Source of the DNA: Henricia sp. BOLD:AAB3569
Lineage: Eukaryota > Echinodermata > Asteroidea > Spinulosida > Echinasteridae
Reading direction: 5' to 3'
Assembly (NCBI GenBank): GCA_037783545.1
Contig: JBBELK010000826.1
Span: 62,001 to 126,000 of the forward strand
DNA: 64,000 nt
Positions 13,701 through 25,130 of the stretch are shown in pieces. Both the position numbers and the translations under genes were made by a program. The notes below the pieces were generated by a model that saw only the letters and a program-made list of their open reading frames with translations, was not told the origin of the DNA and ran no database searches. How positions within the stretch are numbered: the stretch's first letter is position 1; each line of letters opens with the position of its first letter.

Positions 13701-15981
13701 CTCATTTGTAAGCGCCCAAACACCAATAAATGGAAAAGGCAACTTAAAATCTATCGATTCAGTAAATGATGGGAAATGTTGTCCGAGTTTGTCACAAACA
13801 AATAAAAATGTTGACCTTTTGTTTCCCTTTTGCAAGTACCTTTACGAATGGCAGGCTCACTGGCTTGGTGCATTTCAGAAATATTAGCGTTGCTAAATCA
13901 AATATCTGGTGTGAACGTCAACTTGAACGTTCACGTCCATTGAGAGTAGATAAAACCACCAAAAATCACAAACAAATAGTATACATGGACAGAAATCAAA
14001 CAAGACGGAAATTGCAAAGACCACCTGAAGCCGAATCAAGAACTTTTGAAAACGGCTATAATGCAACGTATTCGCGCCAAATACACGGTACCAAAATATT
14101 CGCGCCGTGTCTTAAAACTTATACATGTATACGAGGTCTCCAGTCTCGCGGAGTCCCGCACGCTCTCGCGGTCAACTTTAAATACACGGTCTACATGTAT
14201 ATATCAAAATCTCAACACCCAAGGGAAAACATGAGTGCGTCAAAATGTGATCTGGTCATGCTCCTTTAATTAGCCTTTTTGAAGTATGGCGGACACAATA
14301 GGAGGGCGCACTTTGCAGTGGGTATAAAATCGACTAAAATGCAAAATAACTCAGTTTTTCACTTTACACTTATTCATTTTATTTATAATTCTGTCTATGT
14401 ATTATAATTACAACATGTAAATCAAGTTTTTGGAAAGAAATACAATTGATAAAAAAATTCATACCCAAATGAAATTGCGCCCTCTCCTTGTGTTCCGCCA
14501 TACTTCTAAAAGGCTAATGGGTTACATCCTTTTCATTCATTTCAGAAAATGTATCTGTGACGGCTGTTGAGGACACAACGATATCTCGTATGACCACTGA
14601 TACGAGTCAAGAAACCACGTCTGGTAATGGAGTCACTGAAGGGCAGATCCAAACAGAAAATGTGTTCAATATTACAAATATACTCACAATTAAGGCCCTT
14701 CAGCAAAACCAATATATCTTTTTCATTCATTTCAGAAAATGTATCTGTGACACTGACGGCTGTTGAGGACACAACGAAAACTCGTTTGACCACTGATGAT
14801 TTAGAAACCACAGGTGTACCACAACAATCAAAATGTACTTTTTCCTTATATACATTGTACATTGAACACAAATTTGAATGAAATTTGAATGGAATCAACA
14901 GACCATCCAAGATAAACTTCCTACATGTACTTGCACTTCTGTCAGAAACGTTGCATTTCTGAGGTAAATAAATTATATAATTACTGCATAAAGTAATGCA
15001 CAAAAGTACGGCGCGAGCGGTCTGTGCGTAAGCGCGACAACAGAGGGTGCTGCGCGCGCGTCAATGGTTATCTTGTGCACTGAATGCAAATTTTTTAAGG
15101 AGAAAATGCGATTTTTCTACAGAAAGCAACATTTGCAACAAAAGTGCAAGTGGGAAGTATATTTTAAAATTAGATTATCTGTTGATTCCAGGAGGTAACT
15201 AATTTTCTTCAAATCCTTGTTCAACGTATACCAAAAAGATAAATAATCTGCCCCCAAATTTATACAAACGTAACACAATCTAATAAAAATCCATTCCTGT
15301 TTTTCAATGCAGGTCTAATCACTGGCATTGCCGTTGGAATGGCAGTAGGAATAATTGTCTTCGCAACAAGCGTTATTTTCGTGTGGAAAAAGAGGTGAGA
15401 TTGTCAGTTTCATTTTCTAAATATATCTCTTCAGTTCTTTTAAAAGATTAATTAACCAAATATGGAATGAGGAAAAACCAAATCAATTGGAACACATCAT
15501 CGGGAATCGAACCTAAAACACCTGACACACAGAACAGGTACAGGTACTTTACCAGCTAAGCCATACATTGTTAGGTTTCTCTTAGTGTTGCGTTAAAGCA
15601 CACTGGTACCTAATCGCCACATATTAAATGAAAAAAAAGTCATCATCGGGATTCGAACCCGAGACCTGCAGATTTAACAATATCACTTCTCGATTCAAAC
15701 CATTTTATCCGAATCCAAGCAACTTTTGACTCGGCTCAAGACCAACTTTCACTTTCCGTTTCAGACAAAAGCAGCGTGTAGACATATCGTTACCCACAGA
15801 CGGGCCATCGTTATTGAAAGCGGTTTTTAAAAAACCAGTTCAACCACAACAAGGCACCGTGCCGGAATACAAGCCGAACCACCCTACAACCAGTGACGAG
15901 TACACGACACATAATGAGCATGAGGTCATCATACTCCCCAATAACGACACCCCTGTGACATATTGCCAACTGATTGGTTGA
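7716..15981 (+). CDS. Gene B: WSC-Sushi receptor-like protein with shortened type-2 tail
   Basis: Exons: 7716-7806 signal peptide (MPLSQFIIPCVIAVF start); 11252-11533 WSC (eight Cys, short N-terminal loop); 12564-12791 CCP; stalk 14736-14813, with a sister stalk exon at 14546-14623 also usable; 15313-15394 transmembrane (GLITGIAVGMAVG, then WKKR); 15765-15981 tail. Frames close exactly: 325 residues with one stalk exon, 351 with both. The stalk differs from A, C and D and resembles E. The tail is homologous to the first half of E's but reads VTYCQLIG-stop. It therefore keeps an ITIM-like VxYxxL but lacks the distal half and the ENIIYE end. A remnant of that distal half lies at 26501-26722, beyond a 10.5 kb gap. 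Whether B is functional with a short tail or a degenerating copy cannot be decided from sequence. Confidence 0.78.
8119..9119. mobile_element. hAT-like non-autonomous element with 8-base target duplication (intron 1 of B)
   Basis: The termini are inverted repeats of about 32 bases starting CACAGATATCTATT. The element is flanked by the direct repeat GCCTAGCT at 8111-8118 and 9120-9127. An 8-base duplication with a CAxAG-type end is typical of hAT transposons. The 1001-base interior has no transposase ORF. Near the left end (about 8180-8330) are iterated units around CATTTACATACTTTTGGGC and ATTTGCATGATTTTGGGC. Confidence 0.8.
9308..10518 (+). mobile_element. TIR element carrying decayed DNA-polymerase-like coding fragments (intron 1 of B)
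   Basis: Inverted ends of about 50 bases: 9308-9358 against 10465-10518, sharing TTGGTTTCACCATCAAAA. Inside are short broken + frames at 9385-9579, 9597-9782 and about 9930-10090, interrupted by in-frame stops. The fragments around FQLGLRVTLKR and FQTEKSGWT resemble, from memory, the region upstream of the polymerase core in Polinton/adintovirus-like family-B DNA polymerase ORFs. That assignment is tentative. No core polymerase motif is present, so this is a relic. Confidence 0.4.
11615..12163. mobile_element. Long-TIR element in intron 2 of B, with empty site in D and F
   Basis: It starts GGGTCATTCCATG and ends with the reverse complement. The inverted repeats extend about 80 bases through the AGATTGAAATGAAATTTGG block. 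The equivalent intron in D and F reads TTTGGGGCTGTAAAAAG. In B this is split by the insertion and GGCT is duplicated on both sides. Length about 549 bases, non-coding. Confidence 0.78.
12820..13205 (+). repeat. Dispersed ~400-base repeat, inverted copy at 33172-33595
   Basis: This stretch of intron 3 of B matches the reverse complement of 33172-33595 over most of its length. Shared landmarks are CTTTCAACGGAAAGCACAG, TATTCATGTTTCAGGGTC, CTTAGAACACACTGAGTAAAG and TCATATCATGAAATA. No conserved reading frame is evident. I treat it as a mobile repeat of unknown class. Confidence 0.6.
14269..14518. mobile_element. Hairpin MITE in intron 3 of B
   Basis: The left end ATTAGCCTTTTTGAAGTATGG is mirrored on the right by CCATACTTCTAAAAGGCTAAT. 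The inverted repeat continues through the GGAGGGCGCA / TGCGCCCTCT block. About 250 bases, AT-rich and non-coding. It lies directly before the first stalk exon of B. Confidence 0.7.
15640..15672 (-). repeat. tRNA-derived SINE fragment (B-box) in intron 5 of B
   Basis: The reverse strand carries a B-box-like GGGTTCGAATCCCGATG near 15650. Related minus-oriented tRNA-like remnants occur in the same intron at about 15490-15560, in intron 5 of E (51180-51390, GGGATTTGAACC...CTCTACCAGTTGACC), and at about 44940. They fit old SINE insertions inherited by duplication. Confidence 0.5.
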
Positions 15982-16374
15982 ATGGCTTATTCATTTCTTC
16001 GGCCACGGCCACCCACAAAGGTGATATGAGAGCCAATAAATTACAGGCAGAAAAACAAAAATAAATTAAATCGTGATACAGATACCGAGGTGCAAGTTAG
16101 TAAACAACTCTTCAAAATCTTTTAACCTTAACATAGCTAGTCTCAATGTTTGTGGTTTACGTAGCAAGTCAAAATACGGTATTTTAGAAAGCTTAAAGAA
16201 TTTGATTTAATTTGTCTTACTGTGCAACTATATATTAGCACTAAGGATCACTTTCATATATACACTCGACCCAAAAAGTTCGGTCACCAGTAAGACTTTT
16301 ATAGATATTTATCATTAAATTGGATTTAATGTAGGAAAATAATATATCAAATTTTAGCTGAACATATCCCTCAA

Positions 16375-16715
16375 AGGAATAGAGATCATGATGGCAAGTT
16401 TCACTGAACAGGAATGCAACAAAGGAGTGTGCATGGGCTCAGAATGAAAAACACCAAAGAACAATGCAACTTGTGATTTGGGCAATTTGTGTGTAGACAA
16501 TTAGGAAATTCTTAAGCGAGTTTGGATTTATCATCTTCCTCCATGGATTTATCAATGCCTTGTCAAAAACATAAAAATGGTTAAATTGTTCAACCTGAAT
16601 CCTGCCATTGCATTAGGTATGTTTTTCATTCTGACCCCACACTCCTTTGTTGCATTCCTGTTCCGTGAAGCTTGCCATCATGGACTCTGTTGAGCTCTAT
16701 TCCTTTGTAGCGGTA
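16375..16715. mobile_element. Inverted-repeat element (hairpin arms ~75 bases)
   Basis: The left arm 16378-16455 and right arm about 16600-16690 are reverse complements with a few mismatches. The shared core is GGAATGCAACAAAGGAGTGTG, seen on the right as CACACTCCTTTGTTGCATTCC. No ORF is supported. Confidence 0.65.
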
Positions 16716-17575
16716 GCATGCAGCAGCGGTCGAGGTGCGCACGCCCCCCGTGCATGCAGAGCCCTGAACATGTGCACAAAATCGCCATTTGAGGGCGCTG
16801 TTCAAAAAACATTATGCAACTGTCATGGACGTTATTTTTATCGACACGGATTTGGGTCGCCGATGGGATAGATATGCATGGTAAGTGAACGATAATCATG
16901 ATAATGACACCAGTGGCTAGTGAATCACGTTTAGAGAATTTGAACCTAACTTTGAAATGACATGGCTGTACTTTCATAGTGTTTAAGAGGGGAAAATTTT
17001 TTTTTTTCTGTCCGGGCGGCTGAGTTTTTTGTCCGGGCGCTTACGGTACCTGTGATGATTTTGTCTGGGCAGTGGAGAACACTGATGATTGGTAAACTGT
17101 TACAAATAGTTTTATCCCCCTGTGTGATTAAAGATATGCATGATTAAAACCAACCTGAGCAAAAACCAGCTCCGTACTTCGTCTAACTTTTAAGAAAACA
17201 GTCAAAAAAGAGTTTGCAGTCATTTCGCCCTGAACCACGGCCTGTGCACGAAGTGGTTTGGGGGCGAATTTAATTTTCATCTCATGAGACGAAAACTAAT
17301 TGTTTTACTCATTTCTCAAAGACTAAAGCACTTCAGACAAAACCATTTCAGGGGAAGTTTTCTACGGTCATCATGTTTAGATTGTGTAAGTTAGGCGTAA
17401 ATCTGTAAACATTTCTGATTTTTCGAGATTACCAATGATGTATACTGCCTTTAAGATTATCAACGGTAGATTTGGTTTACAAAGAAGTTTTTGAAAAAAA
17501 TATATATTAAGAGTTAATTATCGTACAGCTATAATTGTATTGCTTATGGTGAATTGGGTAGATTAGAACTTAAAT

Positions 17576-18471
17576 GGGTGATTATTTTAATTTGGGTACC
17601 AGTGGGTAAAATGTACTTTCATGGTGAATTGTCAAGCTATTTTAGTCAACATGCTATTTTGTGTTTTATTTTTGTCACCAGCATCAATTTGTACTAAATA
17701 AAACTTTCAAAATGGGTAACATGAATATTCGTTGTTGTAATTTTGATCAAAAATAGGTAAAAATTATCACTTTTTATGCAAAAATTTGTGACATTTAAAC
17801 AGAGCATTATCAAATTCAGATTTTTCTTCTTTTTGGGGGTTTAGCTTGGTTCTTGGTAAACTGAAATGATTGAAACGCATTGCTTTTGACAATAAAACTC
17901 GCATTTCATGATCAATTTGAAAGGGTTTGGCAAAAAAGTATTTCACGTGTAACATTTTGGTTTCCTTGTTACACATGAAACCTTTGTGCTATACTATTGA
18001 GTATTTTGGCCATACCAACTGCCACAACTTCTTAATTTTCATGTATAATATAAGCCTGTGCCTAGTTTTAAATCACTTGAATGTTTAAACATAAAAATTT
18101 AAGCAAACAATCAAAATCTGGTCATTTTTAATTTGGACGGACCACTCTGGGTTTCTAGCTTCAAAATGACCAAGTCATGTAAAGTAAACACATCAACATA
18201 TGAAACGGATTTTAGTGTGGTCTTAATGTCAATAAAAGCATTTTGGTTTCCTGTTACACGTGAATTCAAACCCACAATTTTACGATGAATGGAGATAGTT
18301 AGAGAGTGTACATGAATCTTGAACCCCTGAAAAGAACTTACACACCATCACTTTCAAGAAACTTATTATGGAAATGGGTTTACAAAATAAAGGATGAATG
18401 GTGATGATTTATAGATTTGGGGCCTAAAATGTGCATGTCACACTTTGGTACCCGATTATAAATAATCACCC
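17576..18471. mobile_element. TIR element, ~27-base termini
   Basis: The left end GGGTGATTATTTTAATTTGG is matched by the reverse complement of the right end CCGATTATAAATAATCACCC. The 896-base interior is AT-rich and carries CATTTTGGTTTCCTTGTTACAC and a near-direct copy at about 18240. No transposase is recognised. Confidence 0.55.
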
Positions 18472-20817
18472 AAATACACTGTACAACGAATGTTTAACTT
18501 TTGGCTTCATGCATATTGTTACAAATCCAAATCCATGTCATGTACTATCACACGTAGGTACTATCACACACTTGTCCGAGCCAGCGTGATATTTTCAATG
18601 AAATATACCAACGATGCATGCGCTAATTACGTGCGCCCGTGGAGATTTAGAATACAGTTGTATACCAGTCTATATTACAACATAAACCATTTAGTGGATT
18701 TGATTTAACATAATGGTTGGGGTCGGGCCCGTCCGGCCTATGGTTTGAGGTTGAATGGACCACACTCCCTCAGTTTGGATTCGGACCCGCTGATGTGGAA
18801 GAGGTCGTCGGGAGAGTCAATCAACTTTTTCTTCTAACGACCATTTTTATTGACCAAACAGTTATGCGGCCATCAATGGTCCACATGCACTTTCTTTATT
18901 TGGGGATCACGTTTAAGTACTCCGATAATTCAAGTCCGAATCCTAGTTCAACTTAGTCGAACTACATGTAGGCCAGGGGGCACCGGTAAGAAATTTTGCA
19001 GACATCAACTACGGGGGGTAGGTCCTGTCGTCTTTACACTTATTTCAAATCCGAGATCGCATATACTTCACCAATTATGGGAATACCCTATGCATACATG
19101 TAGCCACACGTTGGCATTTTACCGCTGCTTCTATTTTATCGCTGCTTCACTAGCTTTCACTGGACACCAGGTGACACAGCAAATTTTTAAAACTAACATC
19201 GCTTTGTGGGGGGTAAAAATTATAACCATAGTTGGTTAAAATACAGCCCTCTGATCTTATTCATAAATACCTCAGACAGTTTACGCATCCCTATTGGCCG
19301 AGAGCACGTCACGTGGGCAAACAGATGATATAGGCCTAGTCAGTCTTAAACACTTTTGAGCCTATATGGCTCAATCGCGGCTACACCCGCGGTCTGCAGT
19401 CAGCGCGTATGAAACACGCGTGATCGAACAAAAACAACTCACGCACAGCTAACAGTTTGTTACAAAACATATTCTGTTTCTTAGATTATTTATACTGAAG
19501 CCTGCTTACCTGTCCATAGTTGACTGAACAATTGCATTCCTTTCGCGAGAATGGAATCACCCAAACAAACACCCCCTCTAGCCCATGTGGTCTAGCCCTA
19601 TGACCCCAGGTCATGCCATGTGGCCCAACAATCATCCTCACTTTACGTTTGGCCCGACAACAAAGACGTACACATCTTGCTGTGGGGCGGGTACGGCGTG
19701 GGAGTCAACTATGGACAGGTAAGCAGGCTTCAGTATAAATAATCTAAGAAACAGAATATGTTTCGTAACAGATTATTACACTGAACTGCTTACCTTGTTC
19801 CATAGTTGACTGAACAATTGCATTCAACTTCCAGACTAGCACACTTAGTAGGAGGTCGGAGCAAGATGTCAACAATCAAGGGCTCCGGGCATGTCAGGGC
19901 TAGGACATGGCAATGCGCAGACAGGTCAGACTCAAAAGCCCTTGTAGAGTACGAGCTAAGGGGAGACTCCGCCCAGAGGAGGAGTACCTCCCGGAGGACT
20001 CTAGGGATACTATGATTCTGACTGACTGGATTCTGTTTAGCAGCATGGAAATGGAAAACTCCTTCCGGGCAGGCATAATGCCCGAGAAACCTGAAGAGAA
20101 GGAGTTAGAGCCTTCCACAGCACCGCCAGAGAATCCGGTGCATATCCATAGATCTGGTCGGCAACCACTAGGCGCCAGACGATGGGGGAATGCGTGAACC
20201 AAACAGAAGGTTGGTCGGGTCCCGGACAGCAGCGGACTGACCGGGACTCTGACCGGGCACCAAGGCGATCCCCCGTTCCAGAGGAATAGTTAATTCCAAG
20301 GAGGATAGCCGAGTGCGGGAAGGATACAGACCTGTTCCAGACAACAGCGTCTTGAACAGAGAACAGGGAGGCCTAGCCTTCAGAAAGTCTAGGCAACACC
20401 AACAGGATGTGGCCCTCGTGAGAACGTTTCCCGGAACGAGAGTACAGGCTTAGCGGCCTCAAACAGACATTCCTTCCAAGAGGCAGAAGCGAGAAACATC
20501 GCCGTAGATGTTCGAGCCTACCTCAGAACCCTCTATGAACCGCCAGAATAAAGGGCCGAAAGAGCCATGTAGATGACTTAAGGCCCGAGACAAGGTGTTC
20601 AGAGAGGGATCCCGCAACTAGAGCTACAGCGTTCTAGTGGGGGAGCAACCTCTTCCGTCACACCACCGATAGAAGGGACCTAGGCGTCAGAGTAATCGGC
20701 GAGGGTAGACACTTCCCCCCAGGGAGGCCCTTCTCCCGGCAACGTCGCCGGGAAGTGGCCGTACAGTCAGGATCATACTCTCTACAGGCAGGATTGGAAG
20801 CAGTCCTCCTAAGCGCT

Positions 20818-22322
20818 TCAGAGAAATGAGCAGATCGGGACCATAGGGGAGGGACTCCCAAAAGGGGGAGTCGTCCTTCGGTCCGAGAGAGTGTTGACTG
20901 TATATTCTCCTGGGTCGGGGACCCTGGAGCAATGCCCTGGGGGCTGGCGACTGATCGCGGAGGCAAGGAGATCGATCCCCGTGTGGAAGTCCGTGGAGAT
21001 CTCCCGGGCTATATCCAGGTTCATGGTCCATTCTGCGCAAGACGCCCTGCCTCAAGAGAGGCCGTCGGCGGGCAGATAAACCGTTCCCGGTATATGGACT
21101 GCGGACAGAGAGGTGATCCGGTCTCTGCACCTGCTTGGAAGGTGTTGAGACACAGGGACGAGAAAGTAAATCCCACCCTGCCAACTGTAACATCACCACT
21201 GGGAATGTCCGATTGAACAAGGATGTTGCCTCCAGCCACCGTCGCTTCGAACTTCAGGAGCGGGGGCTGTCCGACCGCCCGTAGTTCGAGGAGGTTGGAG
21301 TATGAGCAAGCTTAATCCTGGGAGCAGGTCCCGGATACTCGTGCGCCTAACAGTCAGCCTGACCAGACGCGTCCGATTGAATGGATGCGTGCGGGGGAGA
21401 CAGTCCCCGCGTCAGGTTGGATGGGGGTTCCACGAGGCGAGCTCGTCCCTATCAGGACCGACGTTGGGACTGATTGGGAGTCTGGGAGCCTGCTGTAACG
21501 CTTCAACAGGAGTCATCCCTGTACAAGCGGACATAAGGCGAGAAACGTATGCATGTACTCGCCATAAGATCCAGCAGGCAGAGCCAGGGGCAGACAGGGC
21601 CGTCTAGCTCCGCCAAAAGCGGTGAGCGAGGGCCCTAAGGGATCCATTTCCGTTCCGCCGATGGGTCCCCCGACTAACTCAGATGTGGTCGGGCACCCAG
21701 GCATACCAGGACCTGGCAGGGAGCCATGAGGAATTATTGAGATAGACCAGAGATCCCAACCTTAACTGGTTCCCGCGGCCTAAGTATGCTCCGTCCACCC
21801 TGGTGATCACCGTGAAAACCGGGTGATACGGAAAGGCCAAAGGGGAGGCACGTCAGACGAACGACTGACCCAGGTGTCAAGCCTGAGTCACCGCTGGTCG
21901 TAGGCCATAATAGGGACGTGCTAGTAGGCATCCCTGGGGACAAGGATGCCTACGTGCCCTAGAGCGGGCACCGAAGAGCGCTGGTCAATGTCCCCATTCT
22001 GAACCCCCGTCCCGGGGAACGTATTCAGTGGTAGACATTCGGAGTGGGTCGCTCTTCTGTTCCCCTCTGGAGGGAGCGGTGATGACTTTAGGGACAAAGT
22101 CACTGAGGGGGAAGAAGTCGCCAAACACAAGGCGATACCCCCGGTTGCTGACCACCATAACCCATGGGCCCAGGAGAATGGGGGCCCCTCCCGGGCGCGG
22201 AGACCTCGGCGACCGTCCCAAAGGAGTGTACAAACGGCGGTCCGAGGACCAACCGTCACAGCCCTGCTTCGTCTTCTGCGGTCTCTTGACTTTGGAAGGC
22301 GGAGTCGGACGGACCTGTCCAT
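20818..22322 (-). pseudogene. Reverse transcriptase-RNase H remnant of the DIRS-like element
   Basis: Read on the minus strand from 22.3 to 20.8 kb, several frames carry successive pieces of one polyprotein. These are the RT entry region (GYRLVF), the catalytic-region neighbourhood (DAY, stop, HVPI), the CLPFGLS block, the RNase H tail (HIPG, then AD.LS) and the downstream EW...IDL.AS segment characteristic of DIRS and Ngaro polyproteins. At least two stop codons lie within 25 codons of the DAY motif. No single frame spans it, so it is a pseudogene. Confidence 0.68.
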
Positions 22323-23689
22323 AGCAGTGTCTTAGCTATAGGATAGCGTGTGATCGGATTGGGGTGGAGGCAGCACCGCTCTACCTACGCCGCTTGGACG
22401 GACTTGAAGCATCCACCGAACGGTGGTGCACGCTCTAATGTCCTAGTCCACTGGGCGGGTAGCTAATAAAGCAACTGACTATCCTGGCCTAATCTCGCTT
22501 TCGGCCTCATCCGCCAGTCCAAGAACCGTGACGCAAACAAGTCCTCGAAGAGAACGGTTCGTGTCAGGGGTTGACCCCAGTTACGAGGTCAGAACTAGGA
22601 ACTGAATGGAGGGGCACGCCGGCGTTATTCCGTCTGACCTGGAATGCGCCTGAGAAAGGTCTCGAATGCCCCCGACTGGCAGGCCCGGGGAGGCCGCCAG
22701 GAGTGTGGGCCCGTCCGAACATCTGACGAGGCCACGATACTCAAGGATTGTCTGTGATCGTGGGCGACCAGCATCTGGTGGTCGCTTAGCGATATCGACA
22801 TCCATGGGAGGCTTCCGTAGGAAAGGGACAAAGTCCTCCTGAGGAGGTCTTCGTAGGAAAGGAGGCAGCATTTCGTGGGCATAAGGGATGCCCCACAACA
22901 GCCTAGCACCGCGGCTGGAATGCTCTCCATTTCCTCAGCCGTACGGGCGGTCGGGCCAGATTGACTAAGGGACAACAGGTCCTGAACTCTGGGAAACAGG
23001 TTCCCTTGACCACGTAGCAGCGAACAAGGGAGCCTGAAAAACCCGCCGCCCTGGCTGAACCCGTGTAGCAACCTGGGATGGTACATGGGTTCCTGAGGTG
23101 GTGGAACCCCGGGCGAGGTTCGAGCGGGCCCCTCCGATAGAAGGGGCATTACCTCGCGAGGGAACACGGCATAGTGCTTATCGAGTGTGCAGGGGAGGTC
23201 TCGGCGGGCGGACATCCGCTCGCGAGGAGAGACCCGCGTGCGGACCAAAGCTGGAATGCCCACCTGAGGCGCCTGCGGGGTCCACACTAGGGTTTGTCCA
23301 GGGGCTGCGTGCGGCCGATCAGACCGATATAAGCCCTGAAGTGGACAGCCCTCCGCCTCCCCCTGCGCTCCAGGACTCCTCCTGGACGACAAGATCAGAG
23401 GCCCAGTGCACAGGCACCGGACTTGTTAGCTGTGTTGCAGTTACGGCAACTGCCGCGGCGAACGCCAGGGCAGTGCCGCCTGGTCCACCAGGTCTGGTCA
23501 TGGGTGGTAACGGATGCCGCACTGGGCATCCCCGCCTACCCTGAATGGTGCGTGGGGTGGCGCCCCCGACAGCCGTACCACCGGCTAAAGGGGGGGGGCG
23601 GACCACTATAGAAACTTTACCGTCGGTGCAGGCACCGCGGAAGTCTGCACCACAAACCAGCCGGCTCCCGCACGGGTCGTGCGTAGGGA

Positions 23690-25130
23690 GGCCGGATTTT
23701 CCGGCGTGCTGTGGGAAGGCAAGCCCAAGGGGAACGGCCTGAGCCACTGGCCCCGCCCACCACGCCAGCTCCGTTGGAGCTAGCAGGTGGGACGCACGTC
23801 GCAGGGCGTAACCGCAGTGTCCATAGAGGCGCCAACTAGCACCGGGGACACAACTTTACCCGGCGTGCTGAGAAAAGGCAAGCTTTTCTGGGAATAGCCC
23901 ACGAGGGACTGTCCCCGCCTGGCACGCTAGCTCCGATGTGGAGCTAGCAGGCGGCTGCACGTCGGAGTAGCGGTCACGCTCTCAGAGTTGTCCTGCGTGC
24001 TGTAGAAAGGTAAACCTCCTTGGGGGTTGTCCCGAAGGACTGGCCCCGCCCGCCATGCCAGCTCTGGTGGAGCTAGCATGTGGGCCGCACGTTAACATTC
24101 CGGGTGTGCTTAGGAAAAGCAAGCTTTCCCGGGGGTTGCCCACGAGGGGCTGGCCCCGCACGCCACGCCAGCTCCGTCATGGAGCTAGCAGGCGTGCCGC
24201 ACGTCGGACCGGAGCGGACACGCTCTGTTCCTTCCCCGGTGTGCTGAGGAAAGGCAAGCTTCCCTAGGAATTGCCCGTGAGGGCTGACCCCGCCCGCCAC
24301 GTCAGTTCCGTTGGAGCTGACAGGCGGGCTGCACATCGGAGGCGCGTAACCGCAGGGGAGGTCCGAGCCTAGCCCGGAACCCGAGCGGCCACGCTCTGGG
24401 GGGTGGAGGGGCCAATATACATTGGCATCTCTACCTCCCATGCGCGGTGCGTGGGGTCCCACGGCCGAGTACTCGGCTGCAAGGGGAACCACCGGGACTT
24501 TACTGTCGGTGAGACCACCGAGGAAGTCTGCACCGCGAGCCAGCCGTTTGCGCGGTGCGTGGGAGGTCCCACAGCCGAATACTCGGCTGCAAGGAAAACC
24601 ACCGGGACCTTTATTGTCGGTGAGTCCACCGAGGAAGTCTGCACCGCGAGCCAGCTGCCCGGCGTGCTGTGGAAAGGCAAGCTTCCCTGGGTTTGTCTCG
24701 GAAGACGGACCCCGCCCGCCACGCTAGCTCCAACATGGAGCTAGAAGGCGGGCCGCACGCCGGGGTGCGTAACCGCGTAGAGGATCCGAGCCTAGCCCAG
24801 AACCCGGAGCGGTCACGTCTTGCTGGCCCAGAAAACTCTGCGTCGGTGAAACCCCTAGGGAAGCACCGAGCTGAGCTCCCTCGACCAGCTGCCCGCCGTG
24901 CTGTGGAAAGGCAAGCTTCCCTGGGGTTTGTCTCGGAAGACGGACCCCGCCCGCCACGCTAGCTCCAACATGGAGCTAGAAGGCGGGCCGCACGACGGGG
25001 TGCGTAACCGTGTAGGGGATCCGAGCCTAGCCCGGAACCCGGAGCGGTCACGTCTTGCCGGCCCAGGAAAACTCTGCGTCGGTGAAACCCCTAGGGAAAC
25101 ACCGAGCTGAGCTCCCTCGACCAGCGACAG
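23690..25130. repeat. Degenerate tandem array inside the DIRS-like element
   Basis: About seven units begin near CGGCGTGCTGTGGAAAGG or a variant, at roughly 23700, 23860, 23990, 24100, 24235, 24660 and 24893. The last two units (24660-24893 and 24894-25127) are almost identical 234-base tandem copies. Each unit has an internal palindrome, GCTAGCTCC-spacer-GGAGCTAG, inside CCCGCC...GGCGGG. Two 108-110-base copies (GCGCGGTGCGTGGG start) lie at about 24440-24660. The open frames here are by-products of GC-rich repeats. Confidence 0.7.

Larger units (their letters stand above)
15982..19460. other. Gene-free stretch between B and the DIRS-like element
   Basis: AT-rich non-coding DNA. It holds an inverted-repeat element at 16375-16715 and a TIR element at 17576-18471. 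It also holds a relic with CAGTGGAGAACACTG near 17080, like the ends of the hAT-like elements at 45.4 and 61.6 kb, and a dispersed repeat at about 18955-19080 shared with 44405-44545. I find no exon of the receptor family here. Confidence 0.6.

Noticed and set aside
14542-15003. 153-codon minus-strand frame near the stalk exons of B
   Set aside because: Antisense to the two B stalk exons, with no domain or splice evidence.
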